This document shows positions 23,301 through 35,170 of a stretch of DNA of 64,000 bases, in pieces (the first letter of the stretch is position 1; every line of letters begins with the position of its first letter). The DNA is from Hygrophila difformis. Taxonomy: Eukaryota > Streptophyta > Magnoliopsida > Lamiales > Acanthaceae. The stretch spans positions 61,907,686 through 61,971,685 of the forward strand of contig JAOANR010000004.1 in assembly GCA_030278955.1 (NCBI GenBank), given 5' to 3'. The notes under the pieces are model-generated. The model did no database searches and was not told the origin of the DNA. It saw only the letters and a list, made by a program, of their open reading frames with translations. Both the position numbers and the translations under genes were made by a program.

Positions 23301-26300
23301 CCGTAACCTACAGAAGAAACACCCTAAGAATAAGAATAGCAACAAATGAATGTATTCATATTGATCTTACAGATAAAGTGAGATGTGCATTCTGTTTATA
23401 CTGCCATTATGCAGGTAACTAAGGACCAGATCCAAGTTGAAATGAAAAAGCAAAAATTCACCAACTTCCAGACCTTAAAAAAATATGGGCTGGTAATAAT
23501 AGCATGGACAATTAATTTAAGAATTGGCAACATAAAAACAAGAACAATGTTGTAGAATCCATTGGGAGGTTGCAAACCAATATAAAATGAGGCAACATAA
23601 AATCAGAATTAATTGCTAGAGATCAGAATTAATCGCCAGAGAAGATAATGCTACAAAGTAAAATTGAACAGGTATTCGCATCCCCTTCGATCATTTATCA
23701 TTTCCAGAACTGGTGAATGGCAAGCAGGGGCGGACGTATGCACAATTAAGTGGGGCACATGACACCACTTAAATTGATAAATTGTTATTTTAACCTTAAT
23801 TTTTTAAATACTTTCTTTGTCCCATTAATTATGTCCCAAATTTTTTGGACACACCGTCCAATGCATTTATTTAACAGTTAATATCTTAAAGTGTATAGAA
23901 GTAAAAATTATATAAAATATATATTCTAGAAAAAGACGAATCCAACAAGATCCGGCTTGACTATAGTTTTTCTTATGTAATTGCAACAAAAGTTTAGGTC
24001 AAACATACACCATGAACGGTGTAAAAAGTCCAAATGGGACTTTATTAACGGAACGGAGGGGGTATTTGATTAGGTGCACCCACTTAATTTTTGTGGTGAC
24101 ACCACACAAATTAATGAAATTGTTATTTTAACCTTAAAATTTTTATATTTGGCTTGGTACAATCACTCAATTTTTCTAATATAACTTTTTTTATGTTTCT
24201 GTGTTGTCACTACTATCCCTAATTCTAACATAGCTTACATCAATTTTTGTGACACCACTTAAAAAAATTTCTAGATCCGCCACTGATAGCAAGGATACCA
24301 CCGACAAGAAAAATGATTCTATCAATATTACTAACAAGAGATATTAGTGCTGTTCATATATCTCCAGCTCTCCCATATTGCTCAAAAGTGGATTGGTAAA
24401 AAGGTGACTCAGCCTGTCTTTCTCTTTTCAATCCCCTTATTGTTTAATAACTGAACTATCAAGAAAACTGTTGAGTGTTGACCCACCCCTCAATGAAATC
24501 CCTCCAAGAAAGCAGTTACCCTTAATAAACTTTCAAATATCCAAACCCCACATAAATATTCTCAAGCCAATTTTTTCAATAAAAGAGGAAAAGGAAAAAG
24601 CATACCGATTTTCTTCTATGCGAATGGAAGGATCAGGTCTAACGGCATCTAAATTTAGCTTCATTGCTTTTGAAGATAAGTTTCTTGGATGTTTTTTTGA
24701 TTGATAATAACCAAGCACCTTGCAATGGGAAAAAATAATAAAATGTGAATCAGAAATAGTATCATAACTATCAATGGGGGTACTTTAGGTCGTTAAATAA
24801 TAGAGAATTACAAAGGGAGGGAAAAAGATAGTTGAGAAGTACCAGCTTCCATGGCGCATCATCACTTCTGTCATTCAAGCAGACATCGTGTATGGCAAAA
24901 GAGAGCCTAGATGCAGATATTTCACCCTCCGGATAAATGAAATAATCAAATTCTATTCCAGACAATGCAAGCTCTAAACAGATGGCTATATCCCTCCCAC
25001 AAGTTATGGCAGCAGTCTGACAAGAATCTTGAGAGGTTGGCCAATCAGAACCACCATACATTCTCCACATGACATTCATATTTTTAAGTACTATGCGACC
25101 CTCAGCTTTCACAACATCATCGTGTTCCAGATCACTAGAGGATGCCTCACATTCTGCAGATTTCCATGTATTAGTCTGCCCCAACTTTGAAGCATGGTTT
25201 TCTAATATTTTCAATGAAGAATCTGCATACCATCCATCATTTCCTACTCTAGCCTCTCCAGAAGCACCATTCCAGTAACCAAGAATGTCAGAGGAACTGC
25301 CTTTCAAAGCAAGTTCTGAGAGGGGTCGAAGGTCAGACATGAAATACTCTTCTATAAGCTCAGTGGCCTTTTCTTCTGATGATAATGCACCGTCAGCCAT
25401 AGGATAACTATCTTTGACCAATGCAGTATGTAATTCAAATCTTTTTGTTTGGCCATCAGAGTTTCCATCCAGCTGAAAAACATTTTCATGTATTTCATCC
25501 ATCAAATTGCCAAAATTAGATCTCTTATCCAAACTTAAAATTTCTGTGGAAGAAGATGACAGAGAAATCTCATTGCCTAAAATCCTCTCGTCAGTATTCT
25601 CATGCCCCTGCTGTACAATATTCCATCTGTTCTCCAAGTGCACAATATAGTCTTGCATATCTGGTGCAAACAGACATTGCAGTTGAGCAGCCAATCTAAT
25701 TAATCCTGCAGTTGTATCTTGGCATGTATTTAAAATGATGTGCGACTCATGACATTCTAATTCCCATGCATGGCCATTCTCAGTGTTTGTCCTTAAAAGT
25801 GCTTCAACATGCGCCTCTCGTGCGACTTTCACATAACCAATCTTTCTAAGATGTTCTACACTATAATTATGGCCAACTAACTTAGACTCAGGCGCTTTGC
25901 ATATATGCAAACCTAAATCTTGCAGTTCAATTTTGTAGTCTCTTCTTGAGCAATCAACCACGGAAGTATTTGACAATTTCATTGAAGATGCAGCCAATAA
26001 ACAAGTATAATTGTGCTCATCTTCTTCATGGGTAGTTGAATTGGAACCACTGAGATACAACCCCTGGTCAGCTGCCAATTTCTTAACATAGGGCTCATAA
26101 CTCAACCCAATATCCACCAAATTAAGAATGAAAGAAGATCTACAAGTTTTGGCTGGACTATTATCACCATCTTTGCCATGTTCTGAAGATGTGAGGATAA
26201 AAAAGGAAATTATTGCATTGAACCAATCCAAGCGACCTCCCACAGCCACAACAGTGGCACATTTTATAGTAATTGAAGAAAAATTTTGATTGTTCTCAGG

Positions 26301-29300
26301 ATCCCACAAGTTTATAATATCAGAACCAGCCGGTCTAGAAGATAGCACGTTCGAACCTTCCCCATCACCACGACCCATTGTAGAATCACTGCAGGATATC
26401 AGAAGAAACTCATTATGTAGATCTTCAGTAATAGAACCCCACAAATTTCCCGGGCCATGTGCCACCCATAGGAAACTGGCACTCCTTATTCCTCCGATAT
26501 TAGATACAGAAAGTAGCTCAAACTTGTTTATTTGAAGGGTGAGACCATGCCAAGAGCCAGGAAGTTCAGAAAGCAAGGGACATTTAACATCCTCTACTGG
26601 ATCAACTTTAATGGAAACCATCAGGGAATCAAATTCCACTAGAATCGATGTCTGAGAAACAGGATGTTCTCCTTCAGTTCCCACTGATTTAGAATCAATG
26701 CCCGAGAAATGTTCAAGCATCTGATTCAGAAGTCCACATATGTTCTCAAATTGAGATTTGTCTAGACTGATTGTTACAGGAGGCAATTGTCCATGTAAGA
26801 CAAATGCAGAGCTTGACAGTATCTCTTGTCGAGTGCAAGAATCAAGATCTTTGCCGTCTTTTACAGTTGTTACTGAAGCAAACTCGCAGCCTTTTCCTAC
26901 AACCTTGTTTTCACTCCTCCCATTTTCAGAAGCAGCCAAGCGTTTGGCTTTGTTTGCAATCCAGGGACCAGTAGCAGTACCATCGTCCCAAACCATACTA
27001 ATCACGGCAAAATCATCAGTTTTGTTCACAATAGAAATAATCTTCTCAACCAAAAAGGTTGAATCCTGCCTATTTCTTTCACTTCCAACGCTCTTATCTT
27101 TAAAAGCTGAACAGACAGAAAAGAGAGAGAAGTCACAAAATTTTAAATTTAAGGAGCACGATGTAGTCACAGCATGTCGATTGTTGGAACTGGCAACTGG
27201 TGTGAGCTTAGTGGCTTGAACAACTTTCTCTCGAACTGTGTACGAGACAAAGTCCAAGACAATAAACTGGTTGCAAGAAGAATAGCTGCTCAAATCTTTG
27301 GGTCCCACGAGTGGGAAACAGAGTATTATCCTAGCATTTGGCAGAAATATATTGCCCCGGACAACGCTTTTGGTAGGTAAATTGGTCGTTTGGGTATGTG
27401 AAGTTTTTCCATGATCTCCGGAATATGAAAATCCAAAAATTTTAGACTCCGAATCCCGGACAAATTCACTCCCCACATTAGCAGTTTCTAAACAATTTGC
27501 CATCCCAATCAGAAACTCCAGTATCATGGAAATTACATCAAAGTTTACCCAGAAAACAAAGGATGGAAGCTTCAAGGAAAAAGACATTGGCCCCATTGAC
27601 GAGCCTCCAGAAGGATATGAATCAATCCTTACGTGGCAACTAGAGACACCAGATGTTTTGAGCAAAGTTACACTGGCATATTTTCCAAAAGTATCTTTAC
27701 CATGTTTGATGTGACAACATCCATTAATGTCTTGCATGCTCAGAGAAATATCACCCGAATTATCAACAAGGTGGTCTAGCCCAGGATCTTTCTCATTATC
27801 CTGAAAAGTCCGAAGAGCACCTTGAACACAATCTTGCATTTCATGAACAAATGCGATCTTAGTTCTATAATTGTCACTACATCCATGAGCAATCAAGTCA
27901 TTTTTGGAATAGAAGTGATCAATTAGTTCAAAATGTTGCACAGTCCCTTCAAAATTCGTTTCAAGTGGGTATACCTGGGGAACATGGAATAATTTTGTGT
28001 TATTGAACTGAATTAAAAGGCAAATAAAGTAAATTTGAACAAAACTAAGTAAAGAAAAAGAATTACAATCCTCTAGAAGTTATAATTACCTGGAAACCAA
28101 ACACTACGCCCACAAACTGTGCGCACACACAATGGACAAAAACATCAGTATTAAGATTATCGCCCTCTGTTTTGGGAGACTGTTTCTGGTCTTCATCAAT
28201 GAAAGACAATAAGATGGACACTTTTACTATGTCTGCATTGAAGTTGGTTTCAACATGCTGTTGCTCTACACACAGAAATAGGAAACAATGATAGTTTATA
28301 GATAAATAAAATCATGTAAAAGTCGAGAAAAATTCAATTCACTCTTCATTCAATTTGGTGTTTATTGTGGTCTAAGATTAATTTTATAATATATATAGTC
28401 ATGTTACGATTCCACGGTCCTGCAATTCCACACCCCATTCCCTTTTAACAACCTTGTTTGTAGTGAAAAAATGAATCATCAACTCTATTGGTTTATCTCC
28501 TTCCAGCAATCTAGCTGGCAAGAACATGTCTTCACCCCAGTCAACATAAACGACTCATTGACTATCTTTTCCAAATCAAGAATTACCATGTTGTCTTCAC
28601 ATTCTCATTACCTACCCCTCTCACACATAAAACAGACTCCTAGTTGTTCTGCTTCATCCAAGATTCCAAGGTCAAACTTTAAATCAAGAACCTCATTTAT
28701 GTATTCGGCATAGGGTAACATTGTTCCGTGTGACTGTAAGTTCCTCTCCTTGTAACGATAATTTAGATAATGAAACATCAGTGTGGTCAACACAGTTCAG
28801 AATTTCAGCATATATGCCCAGTTGTTATTTTGTTAGCTTATGCAACAAAATTCTCCACATTCAATCCACAAATTAGTAGCATTATCTCAAACATGAATAA
28901 ATCAAGAACAATTAATATTAAAGGCTAAACTTCCTAATGCTTAGGAGCACTAATGAATATTCAAAAGTTCTTTCTGAATCAGTGCGTTGAAATTTACATC
29001 CAATTATAGCTCTACGCCTCACCAAAGCTTTGCCACGGGGTTGGGGACTTCCCAAGTGGTAACTCCCCAACTCCCAACCTATAGGTTGGGGGTTCGAATC
29101 CCCACCAGGCCCTCTATCCCTCCCCTTTGTTCCCTTTGTAATTGTGTGGCATGGGCTCCCACCATCCCTTTTCAGGCCTTCAATGGCTCTTCCCAAAAAG
29201 AAAAGCTTTGCCACAGAATCTCTCCCTTAGTATTCCACCACAGGAAAAAGCCCTCACCACGGACAAACTAATAATTCAGATCTAACTTTTAGCTTATTGG

Positions 29301-29330
29301 CCCGAGTAAATGCTAATATTAGTGAGCAAT

Positions 29331-29372
<42 letters not shown>

Positions 29373-31808
29373 GTTAAATAAGTATGAATTATGAACAGTT
29401 CAAATGCATATTAATAGGTATAAAAACTATGTGAATTATACAATGAGAGAGTTCATTTAACTATGGCCTAGCTTAGATATTAATAAACACATCATATAGG
29501 GTATATAGAGGGGGATCAGGTGAGAGTAATAGATATTAGATATCCATGTGAAGCAAAAAAAAGGTAAGGGGAAATTTTGAGAATTTGAAAGTGCCTCATT
29601 TGGATGCTAAAGTAGTAAAAAATTGGCATTCCCTAAGAGTAGAAAAGCACATACCTGTAGGGATGTATAGGGATCCATCAGCAAGGTTGGATGCTGCGGT
29701 TATTGCACTAAACACAGAACATGTCCAGTTCCACATTCCACTACTCCCCAAAGCCGACTGTGAATTTCTTAGCTCATCAAAACACTCAAAAAACTGATCC
29801 ACGCTGCCAATAAATTATTTATAAAACATGAAAGATATTAGCAAAGTTGAAAGCCTGCCTGGAATGACAAACTTCATGTAGAAATCAATAGAATAAAGAA
29901 CTTTTTAGTGCTCAATGACAATGTTTTGAACCAGGCAGAAAAAATGCTGGCAAAGGGCCCAAAATTAAAGGGTAAACAAATGGCATCGACAACTAATCAT
30001 GATATAATTGCAACTGTATGATAAGATTGAAATGGTGCTTGATCCAAGGTGATTTTATTCAGCCACCCAATGCTCTCCATTTGAACATGCATAAGCTAGT
30101 AACATATTGCTCTGAATATGTTCAAACGTTCCAACAATAATTAAATGTACTATGTCAAAGGCATAAAAGAATAACAAACATAATTAAACAAAGGCAAAAA
30201 AGAATGCCAACCTTGCCCCAAAGTCTGGTTCTTTTTCATTTTTGTCTGTCTGTTTTCTGCTAACCCAATCTGATATAAGATGTGACTCTGAAAGCAGATT
30301 ATTTACTGGTTCTTTATCCATACATGTGCTATTTGTGACAATGCCTTCATTACCAAATAGCCCCTCGCCAGAAGACATCATGCACTCATTATGAACTGAT
30401 GAATATTCGGTTGATCCATGACAACTAAAATCCCCACCACCGTCACTGATCCCTCTAAATAAGTTCCACATGAATATGAAACATTTAACGGTGCTAGGTT
30501 GAAGTCTTAGTTCAAGTGGGTCAATGTGAAGATCTGCTTCCACTTTCCGAATGTCTAGTGCACCATTTTTCCAAGGTAAACTCAACTTAAGGCTCCCTGA
30601 AAAACCTCCTCTTTCTCCAGAGATTACCGTAGTCATGTTACCAGATGAACAGTTTCCAGAATCTATTTCAGTAGAACATTCAGGTACAGACTGAAGATCA
30701 AGACCATCTACATTAAGTAATTCAAGTAATGCACCATGAAATTTCAAAAAGTTGGTTAGTCGACTGAAACCAAGGAAATTATGAGGTGCAGAGAATTTGC
30801 TCGAAGAAGAGTCTTCAGAAATATGTGTCCCACATTCTGCTTCACTGATGCGAAGCACCAAGATTCTGTCTAAACCTTTCCAACGTTCCTCTTCCACGAG
30901 TGGGTCAAATACCACAATGAGTTTATTAATTTTCACGTAAAAGCTAGTTAATAACCACTTCACCATTTTGGCAATGGTCTTAACTCCTTCATGAACATTG
31001 ACAGATGCATTTGCCACCGGGCTGCTTGGTGGTTCATTCTCTTTTCTAACGCCATGGCTGGCATTATCATCGCCATTCCTTGAGTGATCACGAGTTTCAA
31101 AGTCATCTTTAGACAACTGTACCCTGCGTGGAACAAGAACGAGCTCAAGTTCATCCACCTCAACCCGACAGCCACCCTCTTTCCAATGTATGACCACCAT
31201 TAATGACCCAATGGACCCCTCCTTCAACAACACTGGTGTCGTTCCCAGCTGGAAAATAAATAAATGAAAAGTAATAGTTGAAATCTTAAGGATTACATAT
31301 TGACATGGACTACAACTTTGAAACGCTAACAATCCACGCCCAACACCTCTTCAAAAACAAACAAAAGTAAAAAAGATGACGGGGATTGAGAAAAGGCAGA
31401 GCGTCTAGAAATTGGTTTCAACTTAGAAGCCAGAAACCAAATTCAAACTAGAGATACTCAACTGGATTAACTATATAAGAAACACATAATATAAAGTAAC
31501 CGCATGAACACACAATATAAACACAATTACAAATACTGAAAATTAAGTGCGGGAAAATCTAGCTCAGCATACAATAATCAAAAATTGGCCCCTACCTTCT
31601 CGTTTATATAATCGACATTGAGCGCAAGATCTGAGAGCTGAATTGTGCCAATTGTGCCAGCACCGAGCTGAACATCAAGCTGATTAAGATCAATATCCCC
31701 CAGTATTAATTTTCCCAATTTCTTCTTCAACAAAAATTTACAAATACGTTTTATCGCCCACCGCGAGAACATCGCCTCGGCGGACTTCGGAATACTCCAA
31801 GAAAACAT
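20377..31808 (-). CDS. ATG2: Autophagy-related protein 2 (lipid transfer, autophagosome growth)
   Basis: Coding exons in transcript order: 31596-31808, 30212-31248, 29655-29803, 28090-28265, 24843-27974, 24606-24718, 23096-23307, 22772-22885, 21913-22020, 21698-21830, 21245-21447, 20584-20780 and 20377-20452. The protein is about 1950 residues, close to the plant family size. The N-terminus is the chorein-type domain ([43 protein letters not shown]) that feeds the lipid-transfer groove. The C-terminus carries the ATG2 CAD-type region ([40 protein letters not shown]) and a conserved plant tail ([15 protein letters not shown]). ATG2 works with ATG9 and ATG18 to move lipids from the ER to the growing phagophore. 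All junctions hold phase except that between 23096 and 22885, which leaves one extra base if GT-AG is used. Introns 3 and 6 contain transposons. ATG2 identity is certain; the exon 7/8 border is not. Confidence 0.95.
23725..24285. mobile_element. hAT-like MITE in ATG2 intron 6, split by a Stowaway
   Basis: The left end is CAGGGGCGGACGTA and the right end CTAGATCCGCCACTG, which as reverse complement is CAGTGGCGGATCTAG. These form imperfect terminal inverted repeats of hAT style. The flanks ATGGCAAG (23717-23724) and ATAGCAAG (24286-24293) match at 7 of 8 positions, consistent with an 8-bp target duplication that has since diverged. The interior repeats acaccactt and ttattttaaccttaa motifs on either side of an embedded Stowaway element. 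A related, shorter copy lies at about 42170-42389. Confidence 0.78.
23811..24062. mobile_element. Stowaway MITE nested in the hAT-like MITE
   Basis: The left terminus is CTTTCTTTGTCCC and the right is GGAACGGAGGGGG (reverse complement CCCCCTCCGTTCC). TA duplications flank both ends (23809-23810, 24063-24064). The interior motif gacgaatccaacaagatc recurs in the elements at 34428, 48406 and 51358, marking one family. Because it interrupts the hAT-like element, it inserted later. Confidence 0.85.
29037..29201 (+). mobile_element. tRNA-derived SINE in ATG2 intron 3
   Basis: The 165-bp insertion is bracketed by an exact 13-bp duplication aaagctttgccac (29024-29036 and 29202-29214). It contains a plausible pol III A box (ttcccaagtggt, about 29047) and a perfect B box (GGTTCGAATCC, about 29091), and ends in an A-rich tail (aaaaagaa). 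These are the hallmarks of a plant SINE. It lies in antisense orientation relative to ATG2, within the intron between exons 3 and 4. Confidence 0.9.
29334..29369. repeat. (AT)n microsatellite
   Basis: About 18 AT units in ATG2 intron 3, roughly 130 bp beyond the SINE. Confidence 0.97.
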
Positions 31809-33660
31809 CAGCCCAGCAATTCCTAACTACCTCTTATATATAGGGTTTTTAAAAAGCGTTTCTTCCAGCAACCTGCTCTTGGTGGAGGCTAGGAACCTCC
31901 ATCCAAGCGAATTCCCGAAAATCGAGGCTCAAATCAATAGGATTGATAGAGAGATTCACTGTTATTTGGGTTTTTCCTCTAGCGTAAGAAGTAGAATTGG
32001 GACGACTTTTGGGTTTTGGGATAGGCGTGTTTGGATTGGAGAATGCTTTCCTAGTTAATCATTGGAATCTGCCTTCATTTCTCAATTTGATGCTATTTTA
32101 GATTACGATGGCTCGCGAAGACGAGGGTTAACGGTAATTTATGCCTGCTTTGCTTGTAATTTCGTTTCTATCAGATTTTTTTATAAAAATAAAAATATAG
32201 TAATAGTAAAAACTTAACACTAGTAAATGTTATGTGCAAGGAAAATTTAATAGGAGTATATCATAAATATTAAAATAAATTTCTTTTTTCTTCGGTGCAC
32301 CGAATCTTTAAATAATTTTTATAATTCCATTTTTTTGGGTGATAATTCAATTGAAATAATAGTATCAATTTAAAGGAACAAAAAAAAATAGGACTGGGGA
32401 CTTATCTCAAGTATCCTATCCTCTTGGAGGTTCCATTCCCACGTGACCCTTTAAAGGAAAATTGAACTTTTAAAATAGATTTGGGAGAATAAAATAGAGA
32501 TAGTTGATTAATGTTGTGGTTGAGATTACTTGGGGGCATTAACTACCTTCATCCTCAAATCATGACTCCGTTTTTTTTAAATAAGTATCAATATAGTTTA
32601 AATATTAAATTTAATTTCAATTAGTTCACTTTTCTTTAAGATATCATACTACTTTTTATTGAATTTTTTTATATAATGGGGGCCCGAACCTTTTCAAATT
32701 ATAAGATTGAAATTTGAAAAAATATATTGGTTCGATCATTTGGTGACTTATTACGAGGGCAAGCTAACTGATGTAAATATATTTTTTTGAAATATGAAGA
32801 TATATTAATTAATTATTAACAAAAACATTATTTTTATGATAATATCGTAATCAAATCTGTATTCAAATCCCAAATGTTTACGTATTTTTTAAAATTAAAT
32901 ATAGCCAACACCAATGAGCCAAAGTGGGGAATCCCGCATCTCCCTAGTATGGGCTCGCATGGCATTTTTATCATCTTAGTATACGGGATTCAATTTTCTA
33001 ATTTTAAACTAATTTTGAAAATAAAATTACTAATTTAAAAATATTTTATATTTATTCACAACATTTAAAATAATTAAAATTTTAACAATAATCTTTCAAA
33101 AAAATTAGATTAGTAGTTCACTAAAAAAAAATTAGATTAATAAATACTCCGTATGTTATAAGGATCCATTATTAAGACTTTAATAAGTATTTGGATTTGG
33201 ATATAAACACAAAGCCCAACCTCAACGTTATGGATTCAAAAAAGAAAAAGCCATATGGAAAATATTAAATTGTTATTTTTTTTAGCTAAACATGACTTGA
33301 TCACTGGCCAATTAAGTTCTCGTCCCAGAAAATATTAAATTGTAGAAATTTATGTGCTAATTATTAAATAAAGAAATTCGAATATAAATAACAATTTTGG
33401 CTAAAAGAAAGGGTGTTGAGCAAAAAAAAAAAATTAGCTAAAAGAAAAAAAAAATGTTAGTCAATTGACTGACGGCTAAAGTTGAAATTGAAATTCCATC
33501 GATGACCAAAATTTTTGATAGGCCAAAAAATAAAGCGACAATGGTCATTGATAGTCAAAATCGTTTAAAGCATGTTAGCCATTGCTAGACCTATCGTCTA
33601 ACCGGGATTGTCCTACTCCAAATATTCTTCAAACTCACCGTGGAAGAGGGTGATTACGGG
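31809..33660. other. Spacer upstream of ATG2
   Basis: It holds the ATG2 promoter and 5' UTR at the left edge, then AT-rich sequence with no recognisable exon. Other than the MITEs listed separately to the right, I see nothing definite. Confidence 0.5.
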
Positions 33661-34162
33661 TAGGGGTGATTAACGAGTAGTACTACTCGGAATTTGGCTC
33701 GGAAAAAACTCGACTCGTACTCGAAAAATTCGAGTTGAGTCGAGTAGTCGAGTAGGACACTCGAGTATCGAGCTCGAGCTCGAGTCCGTGTATATGATAC
33801 TCGAACTCGAGTCGAGTACTCGAGTCAAGCCGAGTATCAAGTCGAGTATCGAGTACTAGACCCATTTTCGTTTTTTTTTTATTTTTTTGTAAATTTTAAA
33901 AGAAAAATACAAAAATTAAAAAAAAAAAATACTCGATAAGCTCGAGTACTCGACTCGAGCTCGAGCTCGAGAAGGAAAAAATTTTTTTAAAAAAATAATC
34001 GAGCTACTCGAGCTCGAACTCGAACTCGAGTCGAGTCGAGCTCGAGCTTGAGCTCAACTACTCGACTCGAGCTCGAGCTCGAGCTCGAGTAGCTCAAAAA
34101 TGCCATCAAGTCAAGCTCGAGTACCCCACTATTCGAGCTCGACTCGACTCGTTATCACCCTA
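33661..34162. mobile_element. hAT-type MITE built of CTCGAG-like palindromic repeats
   Basis: The termini are TAGGGGTGATTAACGAG and CTCGTTATCACCCTA (reverse complement TAGGGTGATAACGAG). The element is flanked by an exact 8-bp duplication ATTACGGG (33653-33660 and 34163-34170), as expected of hAT transposition. The 502-bp interior is composed mainly of permuted GAGCT, CGAGT and CTCGA units, arranged so that each half is close to the reverse complement of the other, around an AT-rich centre (about 33865-33930). It has no coding capacity. Confidence 0.92.
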
Positions 34163-34170
34163 ATTACGGG

Positions 34171-34427
34171 TTAGGTGTTTTAATGCTATGTATGTACCAT
34201 TAATATGTTAATATAGTACTAGTATTATTTTTGTGAGAATATATTGGATATGCTTCACTCTTGTCACTAAGATTGTTACGTTTGATTTGGCACTATTCAC
34301 TGTTTAAGTTTGACTTGAATTTTTATCATAGTTATTTAAAAAAATACATAGTGAAGTAGGATATTGTTAGATTCATCTAATTTTATAGTTTAATAATATT
34401 AAATTTTTATAACTTTTTTAGTATATA
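34171..34427. other. Spacer between two MITEs
   Basis: AT-rich sequence. No gene or repeat end was recognised. Confidence 0.4.
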
Positions 34428-34810
34428 CTACTTCCGTTCTTTAATATTTGTCACGGACCCACATTTCACGCAATCCAGTACACATTTTTAATACTTAATA
34501 ACTTAAATTCCATAAAAGTAAAAATTATGAAAATTTGATATTATAAATCTATGCGATTAGACGAATCCAACATGATCTCACTTGACTATATTTTGGGGAT
34601 ATTTGAGAGTCAGCAGATCCGCTAGCAGATAGCAGATTCGGAGAGAGAATTGTGAGAGAATATGCTCTTTCAATATGCTATATGCTACCAAATATGCTTC
34701 CTCCCAAACATACTGTTTATCTTATATAATTGTATTAAAAAGTCAAATCAAAGTTACTCAATACACAGTTACAAAATCCCAACATGTCAATTAAAAGGAA
34801 ACGAAGGAAA
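34428..34810. mobile_element. Stowaway MITE carrying a nested insertion
   Basis: Termini CTACTTCCGTTC and GAAACGAAGGAAA sit between TA duplications (34426-34427, 34811-34812). The interior motif attagacgaatccaacatgatc is shared with the other Stowaway copies in the window. About 130 bp (roughly 34594-34726) interrupt the family consensus between cttgactata and tcttatataattg. Confidence 0.78.
34594..34726. mobile_element. Possible PIF/Harbinger-like MITE nested in the Stowaway
   Basis: The insertion begins ggggatatttgagag and ends ctcccaaacatactg, whose reverse complement is cagtatgtttgggag; these are imperfect terminal inverted repeats. Exact borders and target duplication are unclear. The termini resemble those of the MITE in the NQR intron at about 37156. 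Confidence 0.5.
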
Positions 34811-34812
34811 TA

Positions 34813-35170
34813 CCATTTAAATTATTAATGATTAAAAATATGTATTAATATTAAAATTAATGTCCGCAACATTGGGTGAAGTATAAATTTTTACTGGGCG
34901 TCGAGTCTTTTTAACGTTGGGTGGGTTATTTAGGGACAAATAATTGATCACCAACCCCTCTGGTGAATTGATAAAGCAATTTGTATAACGGTTTCCCAAA
35001 CTCATTATCGCCTGCAGGACAAATGCAAACGGACAAGGATTGCACGACAGCATCTGGACTCTGCTTGCTGCTTCCGCCAATGGCGATATATACGAGCACC
35101 ATTGCGCGTTCCCGTCCTCCGATCCCCTTGATTGCGAATATCCACTTCAATCGTGACTTACACAACGACT
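34813..35170. other. Promoter and 5' leader region of the NQR-like gene
   Basis: No separate gene is supported. An earlier in-frame ATG at 35132 would add 13 residues to the NQR protein. The ATG at 35171 fits the family start better. Confidence 0.5.

Noticed and set aside
29040..29105. Possible tRNA gene in the ATG2 intron (A and B boxes)
   Set aside because: There is no cloverleaf acceptor stem, and the 13-bp duplication brackets a longer unit with an A-rich tail, so a SINE explains it better.
24771..31332. Long plus-strand open frames opposite ATG2 (for example 26758-27219)
   Set aside because: They mirror ATG2 exons, lack splice or family support, and have no recognisable motifs.
31826..31845. 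TATA-like tctatatataagag upstream of ATG2 on the minus strand
   Set aside because: It lies only about 20-35 bp before the start codon, which would put the transcription start at or after the ATG.
33683..33865. Open frame in the CTCGAG repeat region encoding LDTRLD-type repeats
   Set aside because: It is a low-complexity reading of MITE palindromes without start context, splice sites or homology.
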